Position numbers and translations under genes: made by a program
Shown here: piece after piece, positions 26,507-42,738 of the stretch
Layout: each line of letters starts with the position of its first letter
Numbering within the stretch: the stretch's first letter is position 1
Notes under the pieces: generated by a model
What the model was told of the DNA's origin: nothing
What the model saw: the letters and a program-made list of their open reading frames with translations, nothing else
Database searches by the model: none
Assembly (NCBI RefSeq): GCF_016775005.1
Contig: NZ_JAEUXI010000002.1
Coordinates: forward strand, 248,001-312,000
Source: Streptococcus suis
GTDB lineage: Bacteria; Bacillota; Bacilli; Lactobacillales; Streptococcaceae
Direction of reading: 5' to 3'
DNA length: 64,000 nucleotides

Positions 26507-28031
26507 CTGTTTCTCCTCCTTGCTGATTGGTCATAAATTTAGTTGCCAGCGTCATGACGGCCTCTTGGGTTGCATCTTCACGATCAAGGAAACCGGAGAT
26601 CCGTCCCTCACACATCACCATGACGCGGTCAGATACGCCAAGCAATTCCGACATTTCTGAGGTAATCATGATGATGGATTTGCCTTCTGCGGCTAGGTTG
26701 TTGATAATCTGGTAGATTTCATACTTGGCACCGACATCGATTCCGCGTGTCGGCTCATCCAAAATCAGAATATCTGGATCATTGGCCAACCAGCGGGCAA
26801 GAATCACCTTCTGCTGGTTTCCTCCTGACAAACTTTCAATATGCGTCTTGGTCGAAGGGGTTTTAACCCGCAAACGGTCCACACTTTGATTGACAACCTG
26901 GCTGATTTGCTTCTCATTCAGCAAACCCAAGTGTCCCAAATATTGGTGAAGGGAGGCAATCGAAGCATTATCAGAGACCGATAAGACACCAAAAATTCCA
27001 TTAAAACGACGGTCCTCCGTCACCAGAGCAATCTTATTGGCAATGGCTGCGGCAGGATTTTTAATCTTGACTTCTTGGCCTTTTACAAAAATCTTCCCTT
27101 CTTTCAAGACCCGCATACCATAGAGGGCTTCCATCAGTTCCGTCCGTTGGGCCCCGACTAGGCCACCAATCCCTAAGATTTCGCCTTTTTTCAGGTCAAA
27201 ACTAGCGTTCTTAAAGGAGAGGGGACTTGGAGAAGTTAGATTTTCCAGTCGAAGAACGACTTCCTCTTCCACCTTATTGGTTTTCTCAGGGAAGAGACTG
27301 GTCAGTTCACGACCAACCATGGCCTGGATGATTTTTCCTGTCGTCATCTCAGCTGCAGGCCATGTACCGACATATTGGCCATCACGCATAACCGAAATAT
27401 CATCCGAAATTCGTAAAATTTCATCCATCTTGTGGGAGATGTAGATGATGCCAATATTTTTCTCCTTGAGCTGCTGGATAATGCTGAATAATTTTTCTAC
27501 TTCCGAACTGGTTAAGGAGGAGGTCGGCTCATCCATGATGACCACCTTAGCCTTGTGGGAAATGGCTTTGGCAATTTCGACAGACTGCATTTGAGAAACT
27601 GTCAGATGATGGAGCAGGGTCTTAGGATCAATCTGCAAACCCACCTCATCCAATAAGGCCTTGGTATCCTGGTTCATCTTGGCATGGTCAACCAAGTTAA
27701 ACCGCCCCAAGGGATAGTTGCCCAAAAAGACATTCTCAGCGATAGTCATCATCCGTATCGGTTGCAGCTCTTGGTGAATCATGGACACACCTGCATCAAT
27801 GGCTTCCTTGGAATCCTTGAAATTGACTTCTTGACCGTCAAACAAAATGGTTCCACCATCTCTGTGATAAATACCAAACAAACATTTCATCAGGGTGGAT
27901 TTCCCTGCGCCATTTTCTCCCATCAAGGCATGAACTGTTCCCGGACGAAGTTTGAAACTAACATCATCCAGGGCCTTGACACCTGGAAATGTCTTGGTAA
28001 TATGTTTCATTTCTAAAATATATTCACTCAT
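26499..28031 (-). CDS. mglA: Sugar ABC transporter ATP-binding protein (MglA type)
   Basis: A 510-residue protein with two nucleotide-binding domains. The first has Walker A GENGAGKST (about 38-46) and an atypical signature (HLTVSQMQSVEIAK); the second has the LSGGNQQKVILARWL signature (about 398-412) and a degenerate Walker A (GGLVGAQRTE), normal in this family. I chose ATG 28031 (MSEYILEMKHITK, with a GGGAGA Shine-Dalgarno) over a longer frame from 28085. It powers sugar uptake with the overlapping permease. Confidence 0.92.
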   Translation of the reverse strand: MSEYILEMKHITKTFPGVKALDDVSFKLRPGTVHALMGENGAGKSTLMKCLFGIYHRDGGTILFDGQEVNFKDSKEAIDAGVSMIHQELQPIRMMTIAENVFLGNYPLGRFNLVDHAKMNQDTKALLDEVGLQIDPKTLLHHLTVSQMQSVEIAKAISHKAKVVIMDEPTSSLTSSEVEKLFSIIQQLKEKNIGIIYISHKMDEILRISDDISVMRDGQYVGTWPAAEMTTGKIIQAMVGRELTSLFPEKTNKVEEEVVLRLENLTSPSPLSFKNASFDLKKGEILGIGGLVGAQRTELMEALYGMRVLKEGKIFVKGQEVKIKNPAAAIANKIALVTEDRRFNGIFGVLSVSDNASIASLHQYLGHLGLLNEKQISQVVNQSVDRLRVKTPSTKTHIESLSGGNQQKVILARWLANDPDILILDEPTRGIDVGAKYEIYQIINNLAAEGKSIIMITSEMSELLGVSDRVMVMCEGRISGFLDREDATQEAVMTLATKFMTNQQGGETDA

Positions 28032-28060
28032 TCTCCCGGCTCTCTTTCCAAAAAAATATG

Positions 28061-28113
28061 TTCTCACTATACGTACAATCACCATTTTTCAAGGGAATCA
28101 TAGATAGTGAGAA
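28061..28113. repeat. Inverted repeat between the binding-protein and ATPase genes
   Basis: Perfect 10-bp arms (TTCTCACTAT at 28061-28070 and ATAGTGAGAA at 28104-28113) with a 33-nt loop lie in the 123-bp gap between the binding-protein stop and the ATPase start. There is no U-tract, so an mRNA-stability element that lets the binding protein be made in excess is more likely than a terminator. Confidence 0.55.
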
Positions 28114-28154
28114 CGCACTAATCGTTTTGCAAAATTGATTACTTAACAGGAAGC

Positions 28155-29237
28155 TTATTCAGCTGAACGTTTTGCGTAACGTTCTTTGATTTCTTCGATT
28201 GTTTCAGTTTTTGCTTCTGCTTCTTTCAATTCAGAATCAGCTTCTGAAGTCACTTTCACGTAGTCAACCCAGTAGTAAGGAGACACATCTTCACCATTCA
28301 TCAACTTAACTGCTACTTGTGCTGCAGTGTGTGATTGGTTGAAGTGGTCGTTCAATACAGTACCAGTCAATTCACCCTTAGCCAACAATTCCATCGCATC
28401 TGGAATCGCATCAACACCGACTACAAGGATGTCTTTGCCAACTGTACGGCCAGCTGCTTTGATCGCAGTTACCGCACCAACTGCCATACCGTCGTTGTTT
28501 GCAAAGATAACTTCCAACTTGTCACCGAATTGTTCCAAGGCTGCAGCAGTCACTTCTTGACCTTTTGCAGTATCCCAGTTTGCGAGGTAAGGCTCAGCCA
28601 AGGCTTCACGTTTGATACCTGCATCATCAAGGGCTTTAACAGAGTAAGTTGTCCGTTGTTGTGCGTCAACGTTTGCTGGGTCACCAAATAGGGTGATGTA
28701 GCTCACTGTACCGTCACCGTTGATGTCACCCTTGCTGTCAGTAGCAGCAATGATTTCACCTTGGAAGGTACCAGACTGAGTTGCATCTGCACCAACATAG
28801 GTTGTTTTACCAGGCCAGATTTCCAGTTCAGCAACTTCTGGCTCACGGTTGATCAATACAACTGGGATATCTGCAGCTTTTGCAGAGTTGATAATGGAAC
28901 CTGCAGCAGTTGGGTCAACCAAGTTTGCCAAAATCACGTCTTTACCTTGTGCAATAAAGGTATTGATTTGTTCTGTTTGTGTCGCTTGGTCTTGCTTACC
29001 ATCTTGGATATCCAAGACATAGGTATCGCCTGTTTCTTCACTCAATTTTTTGAAGTAGGCATCCAATTCTTCACGATAGAGTGTCATAAAGTTGTCATCG
29101 AATTTGTAGATGGCAACACCAACTTGATAGGTCTTACCAGACCCTGACTCTGCAGTACTGCTTTCTTCTGACTTACCACAAGCAACCAAGAGCAAGCCAA
29201 CGAATGCAAGCGCCAAGAGCTTCAATACTTTTTTCAT
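28155..29237 (-). CDS. mglB: Galactose/methyl-galactoside-type sugar-binding lipoprotein
   Basis: A 360-residue exported lipoprotein with signal peptide and lipobox LLVACG (about 16-21), followed by a periplasmic-binding-protein type 1 fold. MglB-like stretches include YKFDDNFMTLYRE (about 49-61), VILANLVDPTAAG (about 110-122) and FANNDGMAVGAV (about 245-256). It binds the sugar for the MglA/MglC transporter. Its promoter carries a cre site. Confidence 0.9.
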   Translation of the reverse strand: MKKVLKLLALAFVGLLLVACGKSEESSTAESGSGKTYQVGVAIYKFDDNFMTLYREELDAYFKKLSEETGDTYVLDIQDGKQDQATQTEQINTFIAQGKDVILANLVDPTAAGSIINSAKAADIPVVLINREPEVAELEIWPGKTTYVGADATQSGTFQGEIIAATDSKGDINGDGTVSYITLFGDPANVDAQQRTTYSVKALDDAGIKREALAEPYLANWDTAKGQEVTAAALEQFGDKLEVIFANNDGMAVGAVTAIKAAGRTVGKDILVVGVDAIPDAMELLAKGELTGTVLNDHFNQSHTAAQVAVKLMNGEDVSPYYWVDYVKVTSEADSELKEAEAKTETIEEIKERYAKRSAE

Positions 29238-29285
29238 TCCTTAATCCTTTCTTTTTAAGCATAAAGCAGTCGAAGCAATCAACTT

Positions 29286-29299
29286 TGTAAACGGTTTCC
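29286..29299 (-). promoter_or_regulatory. cre-like CcpA site at the mglB promoter
   Basis: On the minus strand GGAAACCGTTTACA matches TGWAARCGYTWNCW at 12 of 14 positions. It lies about 10 bp downstream of the -10, just past the expected start site, where bound CcpA would block transcription. Confidence 0.7.
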
Positions 29300-29308
29300 T
29301 ATGTTGAT

Positions 29309-29337
29309 ATAATATAATATTGTATGAGATATGTCAA
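29309..29337 (-). promoter_or_regulatory. Promoter of mglB-mglA-mglC
   Basis: Minus strand: TTGACA (29337-29332), 17-bp spacer, TATTAT (29314-29309). Confidence 0.8.
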
Positions 29338-29343
29338 GAGGGT

Positions 29344-30276
29344 TTAGGAAGGATTTGCCAGCTCCTCCACCGCTACTTCCTGTAAAACCGATAAAAATTG
29401 ATGGGGATGAACCTCTGGAAAATCGTTGAGACAGTTAGCTGTTGCAAAGGCTGCAGCCTCTGCTAGATAGATTTCAGGTGCTTCATTTTGCACCAGACCT
29501 TTGACCAAAACACCCAAATAAAAGTCGCCTGATGCAATCGGATTGCGGGTGATTTTTTTCGGCGATTGCACACGGAAAATGCGCGTGCCAATCTTTGCCA
29601 GGCTTCCCTTGCTGCCCAAGGTCACAATCAAGTTTTCATGAGGAACTTGGTGGCGCAAGAGGTTTTCAATGGCTGTTGGATCTTGTTCGTCTAGGTCAGG
29701 ATAGATGTCTTTCAACTCTTCATTGTTGATTTTAATTAAGCTAGGCTGGGCTTGATAAGCTTGGACCAAGGCTGCACCGCTAGTGTCAACAATGGTATGA
29801 ACCTCTGGATGTTCATCGATAAAACGACGAATATAGTCATCAGGCATTCCTGCCATCAATGAACCTGAAAAGACCACAAAGTCACCTGGAGACAAGGACT
29901 CTTTTAAGCGGTCAGTAAAGGCAGTCAAGAGGCTTTCAGTTAACTCCAAGCCCTTCTCATAAACCAAAACTACCTGACCAGTAGCCTCCTCTAGATAGAT
30001 GGTACAGATGCGCGTGTTGCGGTCATGTTGGGTCAAAACCAAGGGGTTCTGCCTTTCTGTGTTCAGCGCCTGTATGTAATCACCGATCGGGCCACCCAAA
30101 ATTGTATGAATGCAATAGTCTGCCTGCCCCCTTTCTCGCAAAGCATAAGCCACATTAAAACTTTTTCCACCTGGAAAATCACGCACTTCCTTGGGACGGT
30201 TTGGAATCTCTTTCTTCAATTGATCGACAATAATGGTGCGATCCAAAGCTGGATTGGGACAAATTAAATGAATCAT
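29344..30276 (-). CDS. PfkB-family sugar/phosphosugar kinase
   Basis: A 310-residue ribokinase-fold kinase, most like 1-phosphofructokinase and tagatose-6-phosphate kinase (FruK/LacC). MIHLICPNPALDRTI opens the protein, GGKSFNVAYAL is near 37-47, and IASGDFYLG (about 252-260) stands in for the usual GAGD box with the catalytic Asp. It lies upstream of the mgl genes on the same strand, so a role in phosphorylating a sugar that enters there, or a tagatose-pathway step, is plausible but unproven. Confidence 0.82.
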   Translation of the reverse strand: MIHLICPNPALDRTIIVDQLKKEIPNRPKEVRDFPGGKSFNVAYALRERGQADYCIHTILGGPIGDYIQALNTERQNPLVLTQHDRNTRICTIYLEEATGQVVLVYEKGLELTESLLTAFTDRLKESLSPGDFVVFSGSLMAGMPDDYIRRFIDEHPEVHTIVDTSGAALVQAYQAQPSLIKINNEELKDIYPDLDEQDPTAIENLLRHQVPHENLIVTLGSKGSLAKIGTRIFRVQSPKKITRNPIASGDFYLGVLVKGLVQNEAPEIYLAEAAAFATANCLNDFPEVHPHQFLSVLQEVAVEELANPS

Positions 30277-30349
30277 ATGCTACTCCTTTCACTCCTATTT
30301 TATCACGAATTCTTTAAATAATATATCTTTATATATAATTTAAAATAAA

Positions 30350-30381
30350 ACGAAAAAGCCTAGGAACCCTAGGCTTTTCGC
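30350..30381 (-). terminator. Terminator after the YwnB-like gene
   Basis: GCCTAGG / CCTAGGC hairpin with flanking AAAA / TTTT and TTTTTCG on the minus strand. Confidence 0.8.
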
Positions 30382-30406
30382 TTGAAACTCATCCAAACGA
30401 CACTTA

Positions 30407-31033
30407 CTAACCGAGAACCGACAAACGGACCTGATTGTGCTCGGAATTTTCCGCCAAATCCAGCAAAGCGACTGCATAATCACGATAAGAAATGTAGCTT
30501 TCACCTTTTGCATTGACCTGGAAAACCTCACCCGCTAGGGTGTAAACACCTGTCTTTTCACCAGTTGCATCGAAATCTGCTGCTGGACTTAGGTAGAGCC
30601 AGTTGACATCCTGTGCTCGGCGGTAGATTGCCAAGCCCTCTCCCATTGCTTCTGCAATCGGAAGATACTCAGCTGGAAAATCTGGACTATCTTTCAAGGC
30701 AAGTTGACCGGTTTCATCAAGAAAGAGACTACCCGCTCCACCGACAATCAGCAATCGAGTTGGACTTGCTGCCAGGAGAGTGGTCAAGTGCTCTGCCAAC
30801 TGACTATGCTGCGGCAAGGTCTCAGCTGTCCAAGCACCGAAGGCATTGATAACAAGATCGAAACCCGCCAAGTCTTCTTTGGTAAGAGCAAGAGCGTCTT
30901 TTTGGATTACTTCCTGTGCCTGACTCTTGTTTTCAGAACGGACAATAGCTGTCACTTGGTGACCACGTTCCACTGCCTCTTGAGTTAATACTTGACCTGC
31001 TTGGCCGTTTGCTGCGATAATAGCAATTTTCAT
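30407..31033 (-). CDS. NAD(P)-binding oxidoreductase-like protein (YwnB/NmrA-like)
   Basis: A 208-residue Rossmann-fold protein. The N-terminal nucleotide motif is ANGQAGQV (residues 8-15, GxxGxx type) and the fold resembles NAD(P)H-binding SDR/NmrA-like proteins. I chose ATG 31033 (AGAGGTG Shine-Dalgarno 7 bp upstream) over a frame from 31081. With the Rrf2 regulator next door it matches the Bacillus ywnB-ywnA pairing; both are linked in the literature to redox or thiol stress, but a substrate is unknown. Confidence 0.8.
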   Translation of the reverse strand: MKIAIIAANGQAGQVLTQEAVERGHQVTAIVRSENKSQAQEVIQKDALALTKEDLAGFDLVINAFGAWTAETLPQHSQLAEHLTTLLAASPTRLLIVGGAGSLFLDETGQLALKDSPDFPAEYLPIAEAMGEGLAIYRRAQDVNWLYLSPAADFDATGEKTGVYTLAGEVFQVNAKGESYISYRDYAVALLDLAENSEHNQVRLSVLG

Positions 31034-31072
31034 TATTTGCACCTCTTGTTGTTCTTTTTTTGTTACAACAAA

Positions 31073-31111
31073 ACTATACACCTACTTCGTTGTAATGTCA
31101 ATGATTACAAC
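31073..31111 (-). promoter_or_regulatory. Promoter with overlapping palindromic operator of the YwnB-like gene
   Basis: Minus strand: TTGACA (31101-31096), 17-bp spacer, TATAGT (31078-31073). A perfect palindrome, GTTGTAAT-N7-ATTACAAC (31089-31111), covers the -35, the classic site for a repressor such as the neighbouring Rrf2 protein. Confidence 0.75.
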
Positions 31112-31118
31112 TTATAAA

Positions 31119-31143
31119 AATTAAAAACCATCTGTAAGATGGT
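31119..31143 (-). terminator. Terminator after the Rrf2 gene
   Basis: ACCATCT / AGATGGT with a 3-nt loop, followed by TTTTTAATTTTT on the minus strand. Confidence 0.75.
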
Positions 31144-31223
31144 CTCGATTCAACAAAAATAAGGGACGCATCCAATAAAATGGCCTAGCAATCCAGACAA
31201 GATTCTCAAATCGCCATCCTCCA

Positions 31224-31658
31224 CTAGGAGGAACCTGATTTCAATTCTACCATCAAATCAGCTAGACTTGAGGTCTCTAATTCCATCTCCATCGCCTGCT
31301 GGGCTGCTTGCAAGCGGTGGTCTAACAGTGGATGAATCTGACGACCAACTTGACAAGCCGGATTGGGTTGCTCATGAAAACCAAACAACTGCCCTTCACT
31401 TCCAAATGGTTGAACAGCCTGATAGACTCGCAAAAGACTAATTTCAGCTGGATCTGCTGCCAATCGTGCCCCACCAACTCCACGTGCCACCTGGACTAGG
31501 CCCGCCAGCTTGAGTTGGGATAAAATTTTTCGAATAATAACTGGATTGACCCCGACACTTGCTGCGATGGTTTCGCTGGTCTGCTTTTCTTTTTCTCCTT
31601 CAATCGCTAGCAACAACAAGATATGGCTGGCAATGGTAAATCGACTGGATATCTGCAT
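31224..31658 (-). CDS. Rrf2-family transcriptional regulator (YwnA-like)
   Basis: A 144-residue regulator with an N-terminal winged helix (residues 1-70; ASVGVNPVIIRKILSQLKLAGLV). Only one cysteine (near residue 103) is present, not the three that bind Fe-S in IscR/NsrR, so it is of the YwnA class. It lies 14 bp downstream of dinB and upstream of the YwnB-like gene, whose promoter has a palindrome. That palindrome is its likely target (inference). Confidence 0.85.
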   Translation of the reverse strand: MQISSRFTIASHILLLLAIEGEKEKQTSETIAASVGVNPVIIRKILSQLKLAGLVQVARGVGGARLAADPAEISLLRVYQAVQPFGSEGQLFGFHEQPNPACQVGRQIHPLLDHRLQAAQQAMEMELETSSLADLMVELKSGSS

Positions 31659-31672
31659 AGCAATCCTTTCTT

Positions 31673-32740
31673 CTAATCAATAAAATTGGTAAGGGTCACT
31701 CCCAAAAGACGGATACCCTTTGCTGGTTTGGCGACTTGGTCAAACAAATCTCGCACTTCTTTTTCAATCTGCTCCAAACGATCAATTGCTTCCGCAAAAC
31801 TATGCCGCTTGGTCAAGGTTGAAAAATCACCGTAGCGGATTTTCAGTACAATGGTTCGCCCCTTTTTATCATGCTTTTGTAAGCTTGTAGCGACTCGTTT
31901 GCAGAGACTGGCTAATTCTTTTAAGGCATCCTCTTCCCGATAGAGCAGCTTGCCGTAGGTTCGCTCCTTGCTGATGGACTTACGAATACGATTGGCTTTG
32001 ACGGGTGAGTTGGAAATACCACGTGCCTTACGGTAGAGATCATAACCAAAACGACCAAACTGATCGATCAAGACCATTTCTGGGATGGCTAAGAGGTCTT
32101 TGCCTGTATAAACTCCCATTTCTTGCAAGCGAGCGACTGTTTTTTTTCCAACTCCATGAAACTTTTCCACAGGTAAACGCGACAGAATCTCAACTGCCTC
32201 TTCTGGCAAAATCAAGGTTAAGCCCTTAGGTTTTTCCATATCCGAAGCAATCTTTGCTAAAAATTTATTATAAGACACTCCTGCTGAGGCTGTCAAATGC
32301 AGTTCATTCCAGATATCATACTGGATCAACTTGGCGATTTTGACTGCGGAACCGATCCCTAGCTTGTTCTGGGTCACATCCAAATAGGCTTCATCAATCG
32401 ACATGGGCTCGACCAGATCGGTATAGCGCCGAAATATGGCACGGACCTGCAAACCGACTTCCTGGTATTTGTCATAGTTTCCCGAAATGAAAATAGCCTG
32501 TGGGCAACGCTGATAGGCTTCCTTGCTGGACATAGCTGAGTGAATACCATATTTTCGTGCCTCGTAGTTACAGGTGGAAACGACTCCTCTGCCACCCGAT
32601 TTTCGAGGATCTCGTGCAATCACCACAGGCTTCCCCTTGAGTTCAGGATGGTCCCGTTCTTCAATGGCTGCAAAAAAGGCATCCATGTCGATATGGATGA
32701 TTTTTCGTGAACGATCATCAATCAATGGAAACTCTAACAT
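31673..32740 (-). CDS. dinB: DNA polymerase IV
   Basis: A 355-residue Y-family translesion polymerase. [12 protein letters not shown] (about 16-27) and [10 protein letters not shown] (about 118-127) hold the catalytic acidic residues, and the little-finger domain ends LLGVTLTNF. The length is normal. The Rrf2 gene follows closely on the same strand. Confidence 0.95.
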   Translation of the reverse strand: MLEFPLIDDRSRKIIHIDMDAFFAAIEERDHPELKGKPVVIARDPRKSGGRGVVSTCNYEARKYGIHSAMSSKEAYQRCPQAIFISGNYDKYQEVGLQVRAIFRRYTDLVEPMSIDEAYLDVTQNKLGIGSAVKIAKLIQYDIWNELHLTASAGVSYNKFLAKIASDMEKPKGLTLILPEEAVEILSRLPVEKFHGVGKKTVARLQEMGVYTGKDLLAIPEMVLIDQFGRFGYDLYRKARGISNSPVKANRIRKSISKERTYGKLLYREEDALKELASLCKRVATSLQKHDKKGRTIVLKIRYGDFSTLTKRHSFAEAIDRLEQIEKEVRDLFDQVAKPAKGIRLLGVTLTNFID

Positions 32741-32794
32741 CCTACCCTCCTCACTCTATTATAAACTATCCTGCTTGATTTTTGTTTTTCCCAA

Positions 32795-32826
32795 TTCAAA
32801 AAAGAGAAAGGAAATCCTTTCTCTTT
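32795..32826 (-). terminator. Terminator after the GH101 gene
   Basis: AAAGAGAAAGGA / TCCTTTCTCTTT hairpin with TTTTTTGAATT on the minus strand. Confidence 0.85.
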
Positions 32827-32831
32827 TGAGC

Positions 32832-39218
<6,387 letters not shown>

Positions 39219-39262
39219 TTACCTCCTTATGATATGTTGAGAAAGTTGGTTTATACAGCTTC

Positions 39263-39291
39263 ATTTTACAAAAACGCTTCCACAATGTCAA
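39263..39291 (-). promoter_or_regulatory. Promoter of the GH101 gene, with a cre site in its spacer
   Basis: Minus strand: TTGACA (39291-39286), 17-bp spacer, TAAAAT (39268-39263). The spacer holds a cre-like sequence (39269-39282; + strand CAAAAACGCTTCCA, 12 of 14 to TGWAARCGYTWNCW). Bound CcpA would compete with RNA polymerase. Confidence 0.75.
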
Positions 39292-39411
39292 TATGTTAAC
39301 ATGTTTTATATTTTTTAAATTTGATTCTCCTTGCAAAGAAAGATTGAGACTATTTTCACAATTTTTGAAATCTTTTACCACACTTTTCATTTATTTTCAA
39401 GTATTTTGACC

Positions 39412-39440
39412 TTGAAGAAAGTGCTTACACATGATATAAT
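39412..39440 (+). promoter_or_regulatory. Promoter of pflB, with a cre-like site
   Basis: TTGAAG (39412-39417), 17-bp spacer, TATAAT (39435-39440). AGAAAGTGCTTACA (39416-39429) matches cre at 12 of 14 positions and overlaps the -35 and spacer. Confidence 0.7.
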
Positions 39441-39481
39441 GAACTATGTGAATAAAAAAACTATTTTGAAGGAGAACCCTC

Positions 39482-41827
39482 ATGTCAACAAAAGTAAAAA
39501 CTAAAAATGTTACTGAAGACATTTTCGCCCAGGCCTGGGAAGGCTTCAAAGGTACAGACTGGCAAGATAAAGCAAGTGTCACTCGCTTCGTTCAAGCCAA
39601 CTATACGCCCTACGATGGAGATGAAAGTTTCCTTGCTGGCCCAACTGAGCGTTCGCTCCATATCAAGAAAATCATTGAAGAAACAAAAGCTGGCTACGAA
39701 GACACTCGCTTCCCAATGGACGTAGATCGCGCTACTTCAATCGCAGATATCCCAGCTGGTTTCATCGATAAAGAAAACGAACTCATCTTCGGTATCCAAA
39801 ACGATGAACTCTTCAAATTGAACTTCATGCCACGTGGTGGTATTCGTATGGCTGAAACAACTTTGATCGAAAACGGCTATACCCCAGACCCACTTCTTCA
39901 TGAAATCTATACAAAACACGCTACAACTGTAAACGATGGTATCTTCCGTGCCTACACAGCTGACATCCGCCGTGCTCGCCACTCACATCACGTTTCTGGT
40001 CTTCCAGATGCTTACTCACGTGGCCGTATTATCGGTATGTACGCTCGTTTGGCTCTCTACGGAGCTGACTACTTGATGGAAGAAAAAGTAGCTGACTGGA
40101 ACGCGATTACTGAAATCGATGAAGAGTCAATCCGTCTTCGTGAAGAAATCAACATGCAGTACCAAGCATTGCAACAAGTTGTTCGCTTAGGTGATATGTA
40201 CGGTGTTGATGTGCGCAAGCCTGCGATGAATACCAAAGAAGCAATCCAATGGACAAACATCGCCTTCATGGCAGTCTGCCGTGTTATCAATGGTGCGGCA
40301 ACTTCTCTTGGTCGTGTGCCAATCGTTCTTGATATCTACGCAGAACGTGACTTGGCTCGTGGTACATTTACTGAATCAGAAATCCAAGAATTTGTTGATG
40401 ACTTTGTATTGAAACTTCGTACAGTGAAATTTGCTCGTACAAAAGCCTTCGACGAAATCTACTCTGGTGACCCTACTTTCCTTACAACATCTATGGCAGG
40501 TATGGGTAACGATGGTCGTCACCGTGTTACCAAGATGGACTACCGTTTCTTGAACACACTTGACAACATCGGTAACTCTCCAGAGCCAAACTTGACAGTT
40601 CTTTGGTCTGACCAACTTCCATACGCTTTCCGTCGCTACTGTATGGCAATGAGCCACAAACACTCTTCTATCCAATATGAAGGTGTAACAACAATGGCCA
40701 AAGACGGTTACGGTGAAATGAGCTGTATCTCTTGCTGTGTGTCTCCACTTGACCCAGAAAGCGAAGACAAACGCCACAACATCCAGTACTTCGGTGCGCG
40801 TGTTAACGTTTTGAAAGCCCTTCTTTCAAGCTGGAACAACGGTTACGATGATGTCCACAAAGACTATAAAGTATTTGACGGCGTTGAGCCAAACACTTCT
40901 GAGATCTTTGACTACGATCAAGTTATTGAAAACTTCGAGAAAGCCCTTGACTGGTTGACTGACACTTACGTTGATGCCATGAACATCATCCACTTCATGA
41001 CAGACAAGTACAACTACGAAGCGGTTCAAATGGCCTTCTTGCCAACTCACCTTCGTGCAAACATGGGCTTCGGTATCTGTGGATTTGCAAACACTGTTGA
41101 CTCCTTGTCTGCTATCAAGTACGCACAGGTTAAACCAATCCGTGACGAAGATGGTTTCATCTACGATTACGAAGTAACAGGCGACTTCCCACGTTACGGT
41201 GAAGACGATGACCGTGTAGACGACATCGCGAAATGGCTCATGGAAGCATTCTTCACTCGTTTGAACAAACATAAACTCTACAAGAATGCAGAAGCCGCAG
41301 TTTCTATCTTGACCATCACTTCAAACGTTGCTTACTCTAAACAAACTGGTAACTCACCTGTTCACCGTGGTGTATTCCTCAACGAAGATGGCTCAGTTAA
41401 CACTTCTAAAGTGGAATTCTTCCCACCAGGTGCTAACCCAACTTCTAAATCACGTGGTGGTTGGTTGCAAAACTTGAACACCCTTTCTAAGCTCAACTTC
41501 AACCATGCCAACGACGGTATCTCATTGACTACTCAGGTTTCTCCAAAAGCACTTGGTAAGACCTTCGATGAGCAAGTATCAAACTTGGTAACCATCCTTG
41601 ACGGTTACTTCGAGCAAGGTGGCCAACACGTAAACTTGAACGTTATGGACTTGAACGACGTTTACGAGAAAATCATGGCTGGTGAGGATGTTATCGTTCG
41701 TATCTCTGGATACTGCGTAAACACCAAATACCTCACTAAAGAACAAAAAACTGAATTGACACAACGTGTCTTCCACGAAGTTCTTTCAATGGATGACCAC
41801 GCTGCTGAAGTTTCAGGTCAAGCTTAA
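39482..41827 (+). CDS. pflB: Formate acetyltransferase (pyruvate formate-lyase)
   Basis: A 781-residue glycyl-radical enzyme converting pyruvate and CoA to acetyl-CoA and formate under anaerobic conditions. The catalytic cysteine pair is in [13 protein letters not shown] (about 414-426), and the glycyl radical site is RISGYCVN near the C-terminus (about 740-747). GGAG lies before the ATG at 39482. The codon use is strongly biased, as in highly expressed genes, and the gene is monocistronic between its promoter and a strong terminator. The activase is not in this window. Confidence 0.97.
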   Translation: MSTKVKTKNVTEDIFAQAWEGFKGTDWQDKASVTRFVQANYTPYDGDESFLAGPTERSLHIKKIIEETKAGYEDTRFPMDVDRATSIADIPAGFIDKENELIFGIQNDELFKLNFMPRGGIRMAETTLIENGYTPDPLLHEIYTKHATTVNDGIFRAYTADIRRARHSHHVSGLPDAYSRGRIIGMYARLALYGADYLMEEKVADWNAITEIDEESIRLREEINMQYQALQQVVRLGDMYGVDVRKPAMNTKEAIQWTNIAFMAVCRVINGAATSLGRVPIVLDIYAERDLARGTFTESEIQEFVDDFVLKLRTVKFARTKAFDEIYSGDPTFLTTSMAGMGNDGRHRVTKMDYRFLNTLDNIGNSPEPNLTVLWSDQLPYAFRRYCMAMSHKHSSIQYEGVTTMAKDGYGEMSCISCCVSPLDPESEDKRHNIQYFGARVNVLKALLSSWNNGYDDVHKDYKVFDGVEPNTSEIFDYDQVIENFEKALDWLTDTYVDAMNIIHFMTDKYNYEAVQMAFLPTHLRANMGFGICGFANTVDSLSAIKYAQVKPIRDEDGFIYDYEVTGDFPRYGEDDDRVDDIAKWLMEAFFTRLNKHKLYKNAEAAVSILTITSNVAYSKQTGNSPVHRGVFLNEDGSVNTSKVEFFPPGANPTSKSRGGWLQNLNTLSKLNFNHANDGISLTTQVSPKALGKTFDEQVSNLVTILDGYFEQGGQHVNLNVMDLNDVYEKIMAGEDVIVRISGYCVNTKYLTKEQKTELTQRVFHEVLSMDDHAAEVSGQA

Positions 41828-41831
41828 GAAC

Positions 41832-41866
41832 AAAAAAAGAACACTCCTAATGAGTGTTCTTTTTTA
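41832..41866. terminator. Bidirectional terminator between pflB and the LysM-CHAP gene
   Basis: AAAAGAACACTC / GAGTGTTCTTTT stem with A- and T-runs on both sides. Confidence 0.9.
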
Positions 41867-42649
41867 CTAATAAGCTGGAGGATAAATGTAGGAAACACTT
41901 CCCTGGTATACTGTCGGTGTAAACCATCCACGATAGTTGTCAATCCATTGCAGGCCGTTGTAGTTGGCTTCCAAAACCTGGATTTGCCCCCACTGATTCA
42001 CTTCTGTCACGTAGGCAACGTGACCATAACCACCATCATCCCAGACCACAATCGATCCAACCTGGGGCTGACTTCCAACAAGGAACCCTTGCGCAGCAGC
42101 ATTACGAGCCCAATCTGCAGCATTGCCCCACCAGTCACCTGCCCAGCCAGTTAATTTCTGCACTGCCCAGGTACATTGACCCACAGGGTAATTGATACCT
42201 GCTTCATAGGTAAAGCCTGGTAGGTAGTAATCTGAGGTAGCTGTTTGCACTTGTTGAGCGGTGGCTGTCACTGTCAAGACTTGACCAGGCAACAACAAGC
42301 CATAAATATCCATTCCATTGAGTTGGGCAAGTTGGTACATGTCCATTCCAAACTTGGCTGCAATAGCAGATAGGCTGTCACCATATTGAACTGTATAGCT
42401 TGTCTCCTGACTGGCAGACGGACTAGCTACCCAGTTATCTGCAACCTGTAAGACCTGTCCAGGCAATAAAAGATCATTGATGGTCATCTGATTGGCTTCT
42501 GCCAATTGATACATATCCATCTGGTGCGCCGCAGCAATGGACGAAAAGGAATCGCCTACCTGAACCTGGTATTCTGCTGCTTGAGCAGTCAGCCCTGAAA
42601 TCAAACCTGTTCCCAAGAGAAGACTGCAGAGGGTCATTTTTTGTTTCAT
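41867..42649 (-). CDS. Secreted LysM-LysM-CHAP peptidoglycan hydrolase
   Basis: A 260-residue secreted protein. Signal peptide at residues 1-24 (cleavage after LTAQAA), LysM 1 at about 26-69 (YQVQVGDSFSSIAAAHQMDM), LysM 2 at about 84-127 (YTVQYGDSLSAIAAKFGMDM), and a C-terminal CHAP domain (about 150-260) with catalytic Cys in PVGQCTWAVQ and His in GGYGHVAYV. LysM binds the wall, and CHAP is expected to cut peptidoglycan amide or peptide bonds, probably for remodelling or daughter-cell separation. Confidence 0.9.
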   Translation of the reverse strand: MKQKMTLCSLLLGTGLISGLTAQAAEYQVQVGDSFSSIAAAHQMDMYQLAEANQMTINDLLLPGQVLQVADNWVASPSASQETSYTVQYGDSLSAIAAKFGMDMYQLAQLNGMDIYGLLLPGQVLTVTATAQQVQTATSDYYLPGFTYEAGINYPVGQCTWAVQKLTGWAGDWWGNAADWARNAAAQGFLVGSQPQVGSIVVWDDGGYGHVAYVTEVNQWGQIQVLEANYNGLQWIDNYRGWFTPTVYQGSVSYIYPPAY

Positions 42650-42738
42650 AGAATCTCTCCTTTACTTCTCTTCCACTCTATCACGCTAAAATCTCAAGCA
42701 AATTGAAAACTGATGACAATTTGATGTCAGAAATGTAA

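Noticed and set aside
40376..41272. Minus frames of 133 and 148 codons opposite pflB
   Set aside because: Caused by the biased codon use of pflB; cysteine- and valine-rich translations with no family pattern.
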